From NCBI RefSeq assembly GCF_008039555.1, contig NZ_VDUW01000001.1:496001-560000 (forward strand): DNA of 64,000 nt. The letters are read 5' to 3'. The DNA is from Cerasibacillus terrae (GTDB lineage: Bacteria; Bacillota; Bacilli; Bacillales; Amphibacillaceae). The position numbers and the translations under genes are program-made. Of the stretch, positions 1 to 8,953 are shown one piece after another; the stretch's first letter is position 1, and each line of letters starts with the position of its first letter. Below the pieces are notes generated by a model. That model had not been told where the DNA came from. It ran no database searches and saw only the letters and a program-made list of their open reading frames with translations.

Positions 1-603
1 TTTCATGACATCAAAATAAACCGAGTAACCAGTCATAAAGGTTATATTAAAGATTTTACATATGATGAAATCATTGCGCTTGATGTTGGTACTCATTTTT
101 CTAAAAAATATAGAGGAACTAGCATCGTTTCGTTAGAACATTTTTTAGCATGGGTTCAATCGAAATCAATCTCCTTAAATCTAGAGTTAAAAAATAGTAA
201 AATAGATTATAAAAATTTAGAGGAAATCGTTTTAGAAATGCTAGAGCATTATCAATTAATTGATCGTACTATTTTATCTAGTTTTAATCCAAAAAGTATT
301 CAACGCCTTACGAAGACACCTCAAAGGGTACACAAAGCATTCATCACATCCAAACGCCAAAAAGATTTAATCCCATACAGCAAAGAGATAGGGGCAGATG
401 CACTACATATTCATTATCGCCTATTACGTAAAAACATGGTCCATCAATCAAAAAAGGCGGAAATTCCTTTACGTGTCTACACAGTTAATAAAAAAAGACA
501 TCTACTCAAATGTCTTCATTATAAATGTGATGGTATAATAACAGATGTTCCTGACAAAGCAATAAACATACAAAACATATATAATCAAATAATAAAAGAA
601 TAA
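1..603 (+). CDS. Glycerophosphodiester phosphodiesterase, 3' part (GDPD family)
   Basis: The reading frame is open from the left window edge, so the start lies outside; 200 codons are visible. The first residues, HDIKINRVT, fit the GDPD block HDxxLxRTT, and SLNLELKN fits the conserved LNIELK segment carrying an acidic metal ligand. Later, TVNKKRHLLKC and GIITDVP match the family ending (V-N then GI-TD-P). The family hydrolyses glycerophosphodiesters to glycerol-3-phosphate and an alcohol. Length suggests that only the first quarter is missing, including the N-terminal HRG motif. It ends 26 bases before rnz on the same strand and may share its transcript. Which paralogue (GlpQ, YqiK or YhdW type) cannot be decided. 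Confidence 0.85.
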   Translation, partial: FHDIKINRVTSHKGYIKDFTYDEIIALDVGTHFSKKYRGTSIVSLEHFLAWVQSKSISLNLELKNSKIDYKNLEEIVLEMLEHYQLIDRTILSSFNPKSIQRLTKTPQRVHKAFITSKRQKDLIPYSKEIGADALHIHYRLLRKNMVHQSKKAEIPLRVYTVNKKRHLLKCLHYKCDGIITDVPDKAINIQNIYNQIIKE

Positions 604-629
604 GGTATGGAATGTAGGAGTGATAGTAT

Positions 630-1547
630 ATGAAATTAACTTTTCTAGGTACAGGTGCTGGTATGCCTTCGAAAGAACGAAATGTATCAAGCATTGCTCT
701 TTCTTTATTACAAGAAGCAAATAGTGTTTGGTTATTTGATTGTGGGGAAGCAACCCAACATCAAATTCTTTACACCTCTATCAAACCACGAAAAATAAAT
801 AAAATATTTGTTACACATTTGCATGGAGATCATATTTTTGGTTTACCAGGTTTTTTAAGTAGCCGGTCTTTTCAAGGGGGAAATCAACCATTAACCATTT
901 ATGGACCAACAGGAATTAAAGAATACATTGAAACCAGTTTAGAGTTAAGTGCAACGCACCTCACTTATCCCCTTATAATTGAAGAATTAAAGGAAGGAAA
1001 AATAGCAGAAAGTGAAAATTTTGAAATGTATTGTAAAAAACTCAATCATGGAATTCCTAGCTTCGGTTTTCGTATTGTTGAAAAAGATAGACCAGGAAAA
1101 CTACAAGTTGACAAACTAATAAAAATGGGGATACCACCAGGACCTATTTATAAACAAATAAAAGAAAATGAAACATATACACTACCAAATGGGGAAGTTA
1201 TTTTCCGAAAAGATTTCCTTGGACCTACAAAACATGGAAGAATTATATCCATTCTTGGCGATACAAAATCAACAGAAAAAAACCAAAAATTTGTCCAGGG
1301 ATCCGATGTACTTGTTCATGAAGCAACATTTAATAAGGAAAATAAGGAACTTGCAGAGAAATACTATCATTCCACTACAGAACAGGCTGCATTGTTAGCG
1401 AAAAATAGTGCTGTAAGAAAACTTATCTTAACCCATATTTCTTCACGCTATCAGTCAATAGACTACCCTATCTTGTTAGAAGAAGCGAAAGATATCTTTC
1501 ATAATACAATCTTAGCAGAGGACTTTTTTGAAACCACGATAGAATAG
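630..1547 (+). CDS. rnz: Ribonuclease Z
   Basis: RNase Z is a zinc-dependent endonuclease that removes the 3' trailer from tRNA precursors lacking encoded CCA. The 305-residue protein is the usual bacterial length. It starts [11 protein letters not shown] and carries the metallo-beta-lactamase motif THLHGDH near residue 63, the [10 protein letters not shown] block before it, GDTKST near 210, HEATF near 227 and the C-terminal [13 protein letters not shown]-type ribosome site lies about 9 bases before the ATG. In B. subtilis the orthologue yqjK also lies beside yqjH, as here. Transcription converges with dinB and ends at the shared hairpin just downstream. Confidence 0.97.
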   Translation: MKLTFLGTGAGMPSKERNVSSIALSLLQEANSVWLFDCGEATQHQILYTSIKPRKINKIFVTHLHGDHIFGLPGFLSSRSFQGGNQPLTIYGPTGIKEYIETSLELSATHLTYPLIIEELKEGKIAESENFEMYCKKLNHGIPSFGFRIVEKDRPGKLQVDKLIKMGIPPGPIYKQIKENETYTLPNGEVIFRKDFLGPTKHGRIISILGDTKSTEKNQKFVQGSDVLVHEATFNKENKELAEKYYHSTTEQAALLAKNSAVRKLILTHISSRYQSIDYPILLEEAKDIFHNTILAEDFFETTIE

Positions 1548-1564
1548 TTGATTCAATCCAAAGG

Positions 1565-1611
1565 AAAACGAAGATTGAGAAAGGCTTTGATTCCTTCTTA
1601 ATCTTCGTTTT
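1565..1611. terminator. Bidirectional terminator between rnz and dinB
   Basis: A perfect 12-bp inverted repeat (aaaacgaagatt at 1565-1576, complement at 1600-1611) has A/T-rich arms, so each strand ends the stem in a T run. It lies between the convergent ends of rnz and dinB. Confidence 0.8.
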
Positions 1612-1670
1612 GTTTATAATTGATTTGAATAATTTTTGAATAGAATCCAATAAACTACACAGTGTAATAA

Positions 1671-2918
1671 TTATTTTAAATAATCATCTAGAAAGTCTTT
1701 TTGAAAGCTGGTTCTTGGTTGCTCATCCTTTGGTTGTTCGTCAAGTTGTTTAAAAGGATTTTCTCCATATTTAGATGTTAATTCTTGGATAGCAGTTTGA
1801 AGTTTTTCTTTTCCTTCTTCTTTTTCATACGTGAATAAATCGAGCTGATGGACAATATTTTTCTTCTCCTCTATGTCCTGTAAAGTAATTCCAATTAGAC
1901 GAATAGGCTTTCCATCCCAGTGTGTTTTAAATAATTCATATGCTACGGACATAATATCTTCTTCATTATCAATATAAGATGGTAATGTTTTACTTCTTGT
2001 AATTGTATTTCTATCCTGGAAACGTATCATTAATTGAACCGTTCTTCCTGATGATTGTTTTCTTTTTATTCTACGTTCTACCTGAAGAGAAAGCTGTTTC
2101 ATTAGTTGGACAATGACTTGCTCATCTGTTGTATCCCTTGGAAGTGTTTGTGAACTACCAATACTTTTAAACTCATGAACAGCCTTAGGGTCAACTATCC
2201 TCGGATCAATCCCATTTGCTCGATTGTTCAAACGCTCTCCATTTATACCTAATAATTGTTTTAATATATAGACATCCTTCTTGGCTAAATCACCAATTGT
2301 TTTAATTTGGATAGAATGTAATTTTTCTGCTGTTTTCTGCCCTACCCCATGCATTTTCTCAATTGGAAGTGGCCAAAGCTTTTCGTTTAATTCGCGTTTA
2401 CGTAATACAGTGATTCCCATTGGTTTTTTCATATCAGAAGCTGTCTTTGCAAGGAATTTGTTTGGTGCAATCCCGATACTACAAGGTAGATCTAATCTAT
2501 TTTTAATAGCCTGTTGCAAATCTTTTGCTAACTGAATAGAGCCTCTTGGATAGTCAACTTCTGTGACATCTAAATATCCCTCATCAATAGAAACCGGTTC
2601 CACCAATGGCGTGATTTCAGATAACAGCTGAAATATTTTTCGGGAGGCTTTACGGTATCGTTCAAAATTAGGTCTTTTCACCATTAAATTTGGGCATAAT
2701 TTTCTTGCTTGCCATAAAGGCATTGTTGTTTTAACACCTTTTGCTCTTGCTTCATAACTACTCGTTACGATGATTCCCTTTCTTTCTTCTGGATTACCAG
2801 CAATCGCCAAGGCTTTTCCTTTTAACTTTTTATCGTAGGCCATTTCCACTGATGCGTAAAAACAGTTCATATCGATGTGAAAAATAATTCTCCCTTTTTG
2901 TGGTTTGAACTGTAACAT
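1671..2918 (-). CDS. dinB: DNA polymerase IV (Y-family translesion polymerase)
   Basis: Error-prone Y-family polymerase for bypass of DNA lesions. Visible: FHIDMNCFYASVE at the N-terminus (first catalytic Asp and steric-gate region), SIDEGYLD near residue 105 (catalytic Asp-Glu), the helix-hairpin-helix region HGVGQKTAEKL and the little-finger domain. The C-terminal tail LDLFTYEKE resembles a beta-clamp binding motif (QLDLF). I chose the ATG at 2918 (415 residues) because AAAGGGTG sits 7 bases upstream; a longer in-frame start exists but lacks a good site. Its position beside rnz and yqjE matches B. subtilis yqjH (polY1). Confidence 0.95.
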   Translation of the reverse strand: MLQFKPQKGRIIFHIDMNCFYASVEMAYDKKLKGKALAIAGNPEERKGIIVTSSYEARAKGVKTTMPLWQARKLCPNLMVKRPNFERYRKASRKIFQLLSEITPLVEPVSIDEGYLDVTEVDYPRGSIQLAKDLQQAIKNRLDLPCSIGIAPNKFLAKTASDMKKPMGITVLRKRELNEKLWPLPIEKMHGVGQKTAEKLHSIQIKTIGDLAKKDVYILKQLLGINGERLNNRANGIDPRIVDPKAVHEFKSIGSSQTLPRDTTDEQVIVQLMKQLSLQVERRIKRKQSSGRTVQLMIRFQDRNTITRSKTLPSYIDNEEDIMSVAYELFKTHWDGKPIRLIGITLQDIEEKKNIVHQLDLFTYEKEEGKEKLQTAIQELTSKYGENPFKQLDEQPKDEQPRTSFQKDFLDDYLK

Positions 2919-2988
2919 GTGAAACACCCTTTTTGTAAATAATACAAACAAGAACAATTGTTTCTATTATACCACATAACAAATGCAA

Positions 2989-3018
2989 AAAATCCTAACA
3001 ACGATTTGCTAGGATTTT
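2989..3018 (-). terminator. Terminator after the M20 peptidase gene
   Basis: The inverted repeat aaaatccta (2989-2997) / taggatttt (3010-3018) lies 8 bases after the peptidase stop on the minus strand and is followed by T residues. Confidence 0.65.
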
Positions 3019-3025
3019 ATACATA

Positions 3026-4153
3026 TTATTTATTTGCTACTTCTATAATAATCGCTTGTACTAATTCTGTCACTTTTACTAACTCATCAACAGGTATGCG
3101 TTCATTTGTTGTGTGAATTTCTTCATATCCAACCGCTAGATTGACAGTGGGGATGCCAAATCCACTAATGACATTTGCATCACTACCTCCACCACTTTTT
3201 AATAATTTACTTTCACGCCCAATTGTTTTAGCAGCTTCTCTAGCCACTTCAACAACTTCATCACCAGCTTCTTGCTTAAAGCCAGGATACATTACTTTCA
3301 CATCAACTTCTGCCTCACCACCATATTCTTTTGCAGTTGATTCAAAAGCTTCTTTCATTTTCGCTACTTGTTTTTCCATTTTTTCTGGTACGAGTGATCT
3401 TGCTTCAGCAAATATCTCTACATAATCACAAACAATATTTGTCTGTTTCCCACCTTCAAATCGACCGATATTTGCGGTTGTATCTTCATCAATTCTACCA
3501 AGTGGCATCTTAGCAACTGCTTTAGAAGCTAAGGTAATGGCAGAAACTCCTTTTTCAGGTGCAACACCTGCATGTGCTGTCTTGCCTCTAATGACAGCAA
3601 ATACTTTTGCTTGTGTTGGTGCGGCTACAATAATATCACCAACTTGACCATTACTATCAATGGCATAGCCATATTTTGCATGAATCAGACTAGAATCAAG
3701 CGCTTTTGCACCGACTAATCCTGACTCTTCTCCTACTGTAATGACAAATTGAACATCTCCATGTTCCACATTATTTTCCTTTAAAGAACGAATGGTTTCT
3801 ATAATAGCTGCTAATCCAGCCTTATCATCTGCTCCTAAAATAGTTGTTCCATCAGAGACGATATATCCATCCTTAATAGACGGTTTAATTCCTTGTCCAG
3901 GAACAACAGTGTCCATATGGGATGTAAAATAGATTGTATCTGCATCTTCTTTTGTACCTTTTAGTGTACAGATTAAATTACCAGCTCCATGCCCTGTTTT
4001 CTCTTTGGCATCATCTTCTACTATTTCTAAACCAAGTCCAGTAAATTTTTCTTTTAGCACCTTGGCTATATTGGCTTCATTTTTTGTTTCTGAGTCAATT
4101 TGTACTAATTCCATAAATTCATCAATTAGTCGTTGTTGATTAATTTTGATCAT
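3026..4153 (-). CDS. yqjE: M20 family peptidase, PepT-like (YqjE)
   Basis: Cytosolic metallopeptidase of the M20 family, of the PepT/tripeptidase-like group. The 375 residues show the zinc-binding blocks in order: SHMDTV (His and catalytic Asp) near 79, GADDKAG near 108 (bridging Asp), GEESG near 141 (catalytic Glu and metal Glu), an Asp ligand at YAIDS near 166, and the last His in EEIHTTNER near 348. The dimerisation domain lies between. GGAGGA precedes the ATG. Substrate is not determined by sequence; peptides are expected. B. subtilis yqjE occupies the same place. Confidence 0.9.
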   Translation of the reverse strand: MIKINQQRLIDEFMELVQIDSETKNEANIAKVLKEKFTGLGLEIVEDDAKEKTGHGAGNLICTLKGTKEDADTIYFTSHMDTVVPGQGIKPSIKDGYIVSDGTTILGADDKAGLAAIIETIRSLKENNVEHGDVQFVITVGEESGLVGAKALDSSLIHAKYGYAIDSNGQVGDIIVAAPTQAKVFAVIRGKTAHAGVAPEKGVSAITLASKAVAKMPLGRIDEDTTANIGRFEGGKQTNIVCDYVEIFAEARSLVPEKMEKQVAKMKEAFESTAKEYGGEAEVDVKVMYPGFKQEAGDEVVEVAREAAKTIGRESKLLKSGGGSDANVISGFGIPTVNLAVGYEEIHTTNERIPVDELVKVTELVQAIIIEVANK

Positions 4154-4353
4154 AGATCCAAGTCCTCCTATTTTAAACCTTTTTATCCATAAATAAAATC
4201 ACAATTACAATTTTATCATAAAGTATTTAACCATTGCAGTAAGTAACCAAGGGAGATTCCCCAGTCTTCTTTTTAGTTTAGAATGTTTTTGATACATTAT
4301 TGATCATATTTTTTAAAGTTGAATTCCGATACCACCATTTTTTAGAAAGCAAC

Positions 4354-4782
4354 CTAGTTTATTTTAGAACATAGCTCATATAACACACCGTGAGTAGAAT
4401 GGGGGTGAATAAAGCTAATTTGTTTATTATTTGCCCCTTTTTTCGGGGTTTTAGGAATGACTTTTACACCATTCTTCATTAGTTGTTCTAATTGGCTTTC
4501 CATATTTTTCGTTTCCAATGCAATATGATGAATACCTTCTCCATTTTTTTGTAAATATGTATAAATGGATGATTCTTTATGTAGCGGTTCTAGCAATTCT
4601 ATTCGTGTTTCTCCTATTTTTAAAAAAGCAACTTTTACTCCTTCAGAAGGAACACTTTCTATTTTTTCCAGTGATAGACCCAAAAGTTCTATGTAAAAAG
4701 ATAAAGCTTTCTCAATAGAATGAACTGCAATTCCAATATGGTCTATTTTGCTTGGAGGAAAAACCTTTTGAATATCATTCAC
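4354..4782 (-). CDS. mce: Methylmalonyl-CoA epimerase (VOC family)
   Basis: Interconverts the (R) and (S) forms of methylmalonyl-CoA, linking propionyl-CoA from odd-chain fatty acids and branched-chain amino acids to succinyl-CoA. Two vicinal-oxygen-chelate repeats are visible: KIDHIGIAVHSIEKA with a metal His at the start, RIELLEP with a Glu, then GEGIHHIALET and VLYELC with the matching second-half His and Glu. The length of 142 residues is typical. AAGGGTG precedes the ATG. It is the yqjC orthologue by position; the carboxylase subunit gene yqjD that follows yqjC in B. subtilis is not present here. Confidence 0.88.
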   Translation of the reverse strand: MNDIQKVFPPSKIDHIGIAVHSIEKALSFYIELLGLSLEKIESVPSEGVKVAFLKIGETRIELLEPLHKESSIYTYLQKNGEGIHHIALETKNMESQLEQLMKNGVKVIPKTPKKGANNKQISFIHPHSTHGVLYELCSKIN

Positions 4783-4818
4783 CCTTCCCCACTCCTTAAC
4801 GAATATTTCATTTTCCTC

Positions 4819-4847
4819 TTGTCCAAATCCACATTTAACGATAAAAT
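4819..4847 (+). promoter_or_regulatory. Sigma-A promoter of prli42
   Basis: TTGTCC (4819-4824), a 17-base spacer and TAAAAT (4842-4847) lie 35 bases upstream of the prli42 start, in the gap that opens divergently from mce. Confidence 0.6.
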
Positions 4848-4882
4848 ACAGTTAGTATGCTTGTATGAAAGGGGACATTAAA

Positions 4883-5020
4883 ATGGCCAAAAACCAACCA
4901 AAAAAGGCTTATCCAAAAAGGAAATCAAAACGTGAACGTAGAATGAAGATGGCTATCTACGTCATGATTTTTGCTATGGTATTATCTGCAATTACAATGG
5001 GCTTATCGGTGTTTATATAA
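4883..5020 (+). CDS. prli42: Stressosome-associated miniprotein Prli42
   Basis: A 45-residue single-pass membrane protein. The first 22 residues are strongly basic (many Lys and Arg), and the rest is one hydrophobic helix ending AITMGLSVFI. The pattern of a short basic leader, a helix with IYVMIFAMVLS, then G-L-S-x-F at the C-terminus matches Prli42, which in Listeria anchors the stressosome through RsbR and is needed for sigma-B activation by oxidative stress. GGGG lies 8 bases before the ATG. The basic leader looks longer than in the roughly 31-residue Listeria protein. Its own promoter and a terminator make it monocistronic. Role here is inferred from family resemblance. Confidence 0.8.
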   Translation: MAKNQPKKAYPKRKSKRERRMKMAIYVMIFAMVLSAITMGLSVFI

Positions 5021-5026
5021 AAAGGG

Positions 5027-5063
5027 AAAGACTGGTTATTAAACACTTTTTTTACCAGTCTTT
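5027..5063. terminator. Bidirectional terminator, prli42 / yqjA
   Basis: aaagactggt (5027-5036) pairs with accagtcttt (5054-5063) and is followed by T residues on the plus strand. It overlaps the last codons of the convergent yqjA, so it can stop both transcripts. Confidence 0.75.
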
Positions 5064-6031
5064 TTCATTCGTTTCACAAATTCGAAATCTGTTTTTTTGA
5101 ATCGCTTTTTTAAAATCAAATAGTCTTCAATTTCATGTAATAAACGAAATAGATTTGCTCTTGTTTCAAATTCCTTTTTCGTTGATGGTAAATCTTCATC
5201 TAAAAATTGCTCACGTAAATCCTCCAGCTCCTCTAAGAAAACAACCGCTGTATTCTCAGGGTGTACAGATTTTGACAGTTTTTCGAAAAAATTAGCTATT
5301 TGTTCTGAAACTGTATCTGTATTTGGTAATTTTACTACAAGTGGGAGCATTCTTTCTAGAAGAATGAATTGTTTCCTACGCATGTTAAAGTAATCATAAT
5401 ATGTGTGTTTTGAGCGAAACATATGGTTTTCTCGATCTAATTCTGCTAAATCAAGCGTCTCGTCAAGCAATTTCTGCGCTTCAACTAATTCTTTCCCAGC
5501 CCAATCCATATTCTTATTTCTTATATATAACGCAATTTCATGTAAAATAGTTTGGAAATAACTTTCTAATCTTTTTTGTTTTCCTTTTAGTGATTTATCC
5601 AGACTCGGCATATATAAATTCACTAAAAGTCCAACACCTACACCTACAAAAATTAGCATAAATTGATTGAATAAAAATAGATAATCAATATACTCTGCAC
5701 TATATAAGTTAATAATAATGACAGAACTCGTTGTAATTCCTTGGCTAATTTTCAATAAAACTGTAGTAGGAATGAAAAAGGCAAGCATCACCCCTAATAC
5801 AATTGTATTATAACCAAATACTTCAAAAAAGAAGAAGGAAAATAAACTAGCAAGAATAGAAGCTGCAAAACGATTCCATGCACTATCAACAGATTGCTTT
5901 CTAGAAGGTTGGATACAGAGCATCGTAAGGATCCCAGCGGTAACGAAATTTTCCAACTCTAAAAATTGAGCAATAGAAATAGCAATTGGGGTACCTACAG
6001 CAGTTTTAATTGTTCGATAGCCAATTTTCAT
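5039..6031 (-). CDS. yqjA: ArAE-family membrane protein YqjA (aromatic acid exporter-like)
   Basis: The N-terminal half has several membrane helices (residues about 10-35, 50-80, 85-110 and 120-145), typical of the ArAE/FUSC-like module. The C-terminal half is a soluble helical domain rich in Glu, Lys and Leu. This layout is that of the YqjA/YgaE group annotated as aromatic acid exporters; transport has not been shown for most members. I chose ATG 6031 (330 residues), with GAGAGGG 8 bases upstream, over a GTG 18 bases further out that overlaps that site. B. subtilis yqjA is in the same neighbourhood. Confidence 0.8.
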   Translation of the reverse strand: MKIGYRTIKTAVGTPIAISIAQFLELENFVTAGILTMLCIQPSRKQSVDSAWNRFAASILASLFSFFFFEVFGYNTIVLGVMLAFFIPTTVLLKISQGITTSSVIIINLYSAEYIDYLFLFNQFMLIFVGVGVGLLVNLYMPSLDKSLKGKQKRLESYFQTILHEIALYIRNKNMDWAGKELVEAQKLLDETLDLAELDRENHMFRSKHTYYDYFNMRRKQFILLERMLPLVVKLPNTDTVSEQIANFFEKLSKSVHPENTAVVFLEELEDLREQFLDEDLPSTKKEFETRANLFRLLHEIEDYLILKKRFKKTDFEFVKRMKKTGKKSV

Positions 6032-6071
6032 AGGAATGTCCCTCTCCACTCAATAACTTTAAAAAATAACA

Positions 6072-6099
6072 AAGGCTGGCCCAATATAGAGACAGCCTT
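6072..6099 (-). terminator. Terminator after brxB
   Basis: Minus-strand stem aaggctg / cagcctt (plus 6093-6099 and 6072-6078), with T residues following at 6061-6066. It lies 20 bases after the brxB stop. Confidence 0.7.
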
Positions 6100-6118
6100 C
6101 TTTATATCATATTAAAAA

Positions 6119-6550
6119 TTATATTTCTTCACAATGTTCATCAAAAATATTTTGAAGTTTTGTCATCACATCTACTGGGCTAAAACCTTCAATATCGTGA
6201 CGCTCAACCATTGTAACAATTTCACCATCTTTTAAGAAAGCAAAAGATGGTGAAGAAGGAGGAAATCCAACAAAATATTCACGTGCTTTTTCTGTAGCTT
6301 CCTTATCTTGTCCAGCAAATACAGTTACTAGGTGTTCTGGACGTTTATCATAATGTATTGCATTTGCTGCTGCTGGTCTAGCAACACCGCCAGCACAACC
6401 GCAGACAGAATTTATCATTACTAATGTAGTTCCTTTTCGACTTAAAGCAGTGTCTACTTCTTCTGGAGTTGTAAGCTCCTCGTAACCCGCTTCCTTCATA
6501 TCTTCGCGTGCAACATTGACTACATCGTTCATAAACATATTGAAATCCAT
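6119..6550 (-). CDS. brxB: Bacilliredoxin BrxB (YqiW)
   Basis: Bacilliredoxins remove bacillithiol from S-bacillithiolated proteins after oxidative stress. The 143-residue protein carries the diagnostic C-G-C active site in [10 protein letters not shown] (around residues 46-55), followed by ARPAAANAI and the [12 protein letters not shown] block. The ATG at 6550 has GGTGG 8 bases upstream; a GTG four codons earlier falls on that site. The paralogue BrxA (YphP) has the same motif; the location next to the bkd operon supports BrxB. Confidence 0.92.
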   Translation of the reverse strand: MDFNMFMNDVVNVAREDMKEAGYEELTTPEEVDTALSRKGTTLVMINSVCGCAGGVARPAAANAIHYDKRPEHLVTVFAGQDKEATEKAREYFVGFPPSSPSFAFLKDGEIVTMVERHDIEGFSPVDVMTKLQNIFDEHCEEI

Positions 6551-6655
6551 CTGATTACCCACCTTTTATCATTAAATGTTAAAGTATTTTATTTCACATT
6601 TCTAGCTTACCAATTTTAAACAAATAATTCAATTTGCAGCCTTTCGGGTAATCAA

Positions 6656-7930
6656 TTAATAAACATTTGTCGTTTGTTTATTCATATTTTCTAGTATTTC
6701 TTTCACTCTAGCTAAGAATTGACCTGAAATTAATCCGTCTAAAACACGATGGTCAAGTGATAAGCATAGATTAACCATATTTCGTACACCAATCATTCCA
6801 TTTAGAACGACGGGACGCTCTACAATTGATTCTACTTGTAAAATAGCTGCTTGTGGTGGATTAATGACACCCATGGACTGTACAGAACCAAATGATCCTG
6901 TATTGTTTACCGTAAATGTACCACCTTGCATATCATCCATAGAAAGTTTACCAGACCGTGCTTTCATGGCAAGTTCATGGATAGATTTTGCAATTCCTTT
7001 AATACTTTTCTCATCAGCGTGCTTAATGACAGGAACAAATAATTCGTCATCTTTTGCTACAGCAATGGAAAGGTTAATATCTTTTTTCTGGATAATTTTA
7101 TCCCCTGCCCACATACTGTTCATCTGTGGAAATTCTTTTAATGCCTGTGCTACAGCTTTTACAAAAAACGCAAAATACGTTACATTAAATCCTTCTTTTT
7201 CTTTGAATGATTGCTTGATTTCATTTCGGTATGAAACAAGATCTGTAACATCCACTTCCACTGTCATCCATGCATGTGGAATTTCTGTCGTAGAACGAAC
7301 CATATTATTTGCGATTGCTTTACGCACACCACTAACTGGTATTTCTATATCACCTGTATCAGCTTCAGGAGTTATAGATGTTTCCGGTTTAGAAGGAACG
7401 CTTTTTGATTCAGCTTTTTCTGATGTTTCTTGTTGGTTAGAAATTACATTGTTCGTTTCTGCTTTACCACTAGCAATGACCTTTTCGACATCTTTTCGGG
7501 TGATTCTTCCACCACGTCCAGTTCCCTCTACATCAAGTAAATTAATATCATGTTCTTGGGCTAATCTTAAGACAGCGGGGGAATAACGCTTTTTCATCGT
7601 TTGGTCAGAAGTATCTTCTGTTGTTTGTGCTTGTTTATTCTCTGTTTCTTCGAGATGATCCGCTTTTTCATCTGTAGTTGCAGCTCCGCCCTCTAATTCA
7701 ATCGAGCAAATAACTTCACCTACTTCTAATGTTTCCCCTTCTTTTGCAATAATTTCCTTAATTGTTCCTGAAAAGGATGAAGGCACTTCTGCATTTACCT
7801 TGTCCGTCATTACCTCTGCAATTGGATCGTATTTATCTACATGATCCCCTTCTTTTACAAGCCATGTATTAATTGTGCCCTCGGTAACACTCTCTCCAAG
7901 TTTAGGCATTGTAATTTTTTCAATGGCCAT
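6656..7930 (-). CDS. bkdB: Branched-chain 2-oxoacid dehydrogenase E2 (lipoamide acyltransferase)
   Basis: Core E2 subunit of the complex that converts the 2-oxoacids of Val, Leu and Ile to acyl-CoA primers for branched-chain fatty acids. Domains in order: lipoyl domain (1-75; lipoylated Lys in MTDKVNAEV), an acidic and Thr/Glu-rich linker, the E1/E3-binding domain (115-155; SPAVLRLAQEHDI ... GTGRGGRITRKDV), a second flexible linker with Ser/Pro/Glu, and the catalytic domain ending with HRVLDG (His and Asp of the acyltransferase site). AGGAGGG precedes the ATG. It closes the bkd operon, 24 bases after bkdAB. Confidence 0.95.
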   Translation of the reverse strand: MAIEKITMPKLGESVTEGTINTWLVKEGDHVDKYDPIAEVMTDKVNAEVPSSFSGTIKEIIAKEGETLEVGEVICSIELEGGAATTDEKADHLEETENKQAQTTEDTSDQTMKKRYSPAVLRLAQEHDINLLDVEGTGRGGRITRKDVEKVIASGKAETNNVISNQQETSEKAESKSVPSKPETSITPEADTGDIEIPVSGVRKAIANNMVRSTTEIPHAWMTVEVDVTDLVSYRNEIKQSFKEKEGFNVTYFAFFVKAVAQALKEFPQMNSMWAGDKIIQKKDINLSIAVAKDDELFVPVIKHADEKSIKGIAKSIHELAMKARSGKLSMDDMQGGTFTVNNTGSFGSVQSMGVINPPQAAILQVESIVERPVVLNGMIGVRNMVNLCLSLDHRVLDGLISGQFLARVKEILENMNKQTTNVY

Positions 7931-7954
7931 TATAATCCCTCCTTATAATCCCTT

Positions 7955-8938
7955 TTAGAATTCCGCCAAATCACGTATTGCTGCTTCTACTTTTGTCTCA
8001 TCTACCATAAAATAACGTTCCATTGGTTGCGCATATGGCATTGCCGGGATATCTGGTCCAGCTAATCGTTGAATTGGTGCATCTAAATCAAATAAACAGT
8101 TTTCAGCAATGATAGCAGAAACCTCACCAATAATACTTCCTTCTAAATTATCTTCAGTTACTAATAAAACTTTTCCAGTTTTGGATGCAGCTTCGATAAT
8201 AGCCTCTTTATCTAACGGATAGACTGTTCTTAAATCAAGAATATGTGTGTCTATTCCTTCTTTTTCTAATTTCTCAGCTGCTTGTAATGCTAGATGCACA
8301 CAAAGTCCGTATGTAATTACCGTTACATCGGAACCTTCTCGTTTCACATCCGCCTTACCGATTGGAAGTACGTAATCTTCTTCAGGAACTTCCCCTTTTA
8401 ATAGTCGGTATGCTCGCTTATGTTCAAAGAATAATACTGGATCATTATCACGTATAGCTGCTTTTAATAATCCTTTTACATCATATGGTGTGGAAGGCAT
8501 AACAATTTTAAGTCCTGGCTGATTAGCAAACACAGCTTCAACAGATTGAGAGTGATATAGCCCTCCATGAACACCCCCACCATAAGGAGCTCGTATTGTG
8601 ATTGGACATGTCCAGTCGTTATTGGAACGATATCTAATCCGTGCTGCTTCGGAAATAATTTGGTTAACTGCCGGCATAATAAAATCAGCAAATTGCATTT
8701 CTGCAACAGGGCGTTTCCCATACATCGCCGCACCAATACCAACACCTGCAATAGCAGATTCTGTTAAAGGTGTATCTAGTACTCGGTATTCACCAAATTC
8801 ATCATAAAGACCGTCAGTTGCACGGAATACTCCACCTTTTTTCCCAACATCTTCCCCTAAAATAAACACATTCTCATCAAGTTGCATTTCTTCCTTTAAA
8901 GCAGTCGTTACTGCCTGGATATAAGTCATCACAGTCAT
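7955..8938 (-). CDS. bkdAB: Branched-chain 2-oxoacid dehydrogenase E1 beta
   Basis: Beta subunit of the thiamine diphosphate-dependent E1 component, partner of BkdAA. The 327 residues begin MTVMTYIQAVTTALKEEM and contain GEDVGKKGGVFRAT (the Glu that activates thiamine), PLTESAIAGVGIGAA, RAPYGGGVHGGLYHSQS and the C-terminal transketolase-like domain with VTEDNLEGSIIGEV. GGGAGGG precedes the ATG. It lies 15 bases after bkdAA. Confidence 0.95.
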   Translation of the reverse strand: MTVMTYIQAVTTALKEEMQLDENVFILGEDVGKKGGVFRATDGLYDEFGEYRVLDTPLTESAIAGVGIGAAMYGKRPVAEMQFADFIMPAVNQIISEAARIRYRSNNDWTCPITIRAPYGGGVHGGLYHSQSVEAVFANQPGLKIVMPSTPYDVKGLLKAAIRDNDPVLFFEHKRAYRLLKGEVPEEDYVLPIGKADVKREGSDVTVITYGLCVHLALQAAEKLEKEGIDTHILDLRTVYPLDKEAIIEAASKTGKVLLVTEDNLEGSIIGEVSAIIAENCLFDLDAPIQRLAGPDIPAMPYAQPMERYFMVDETKVEAAIRDLAEF

Positions 8939-8953
8939 TGTAATACTCCCTCC

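Noticed and set aside
6864..7586. A 240-codon open frame on the plus strand
   Set aside because: It lies wholly antisense to bkdB, has no ribosome site and reads like a shadow of the conserved gene.
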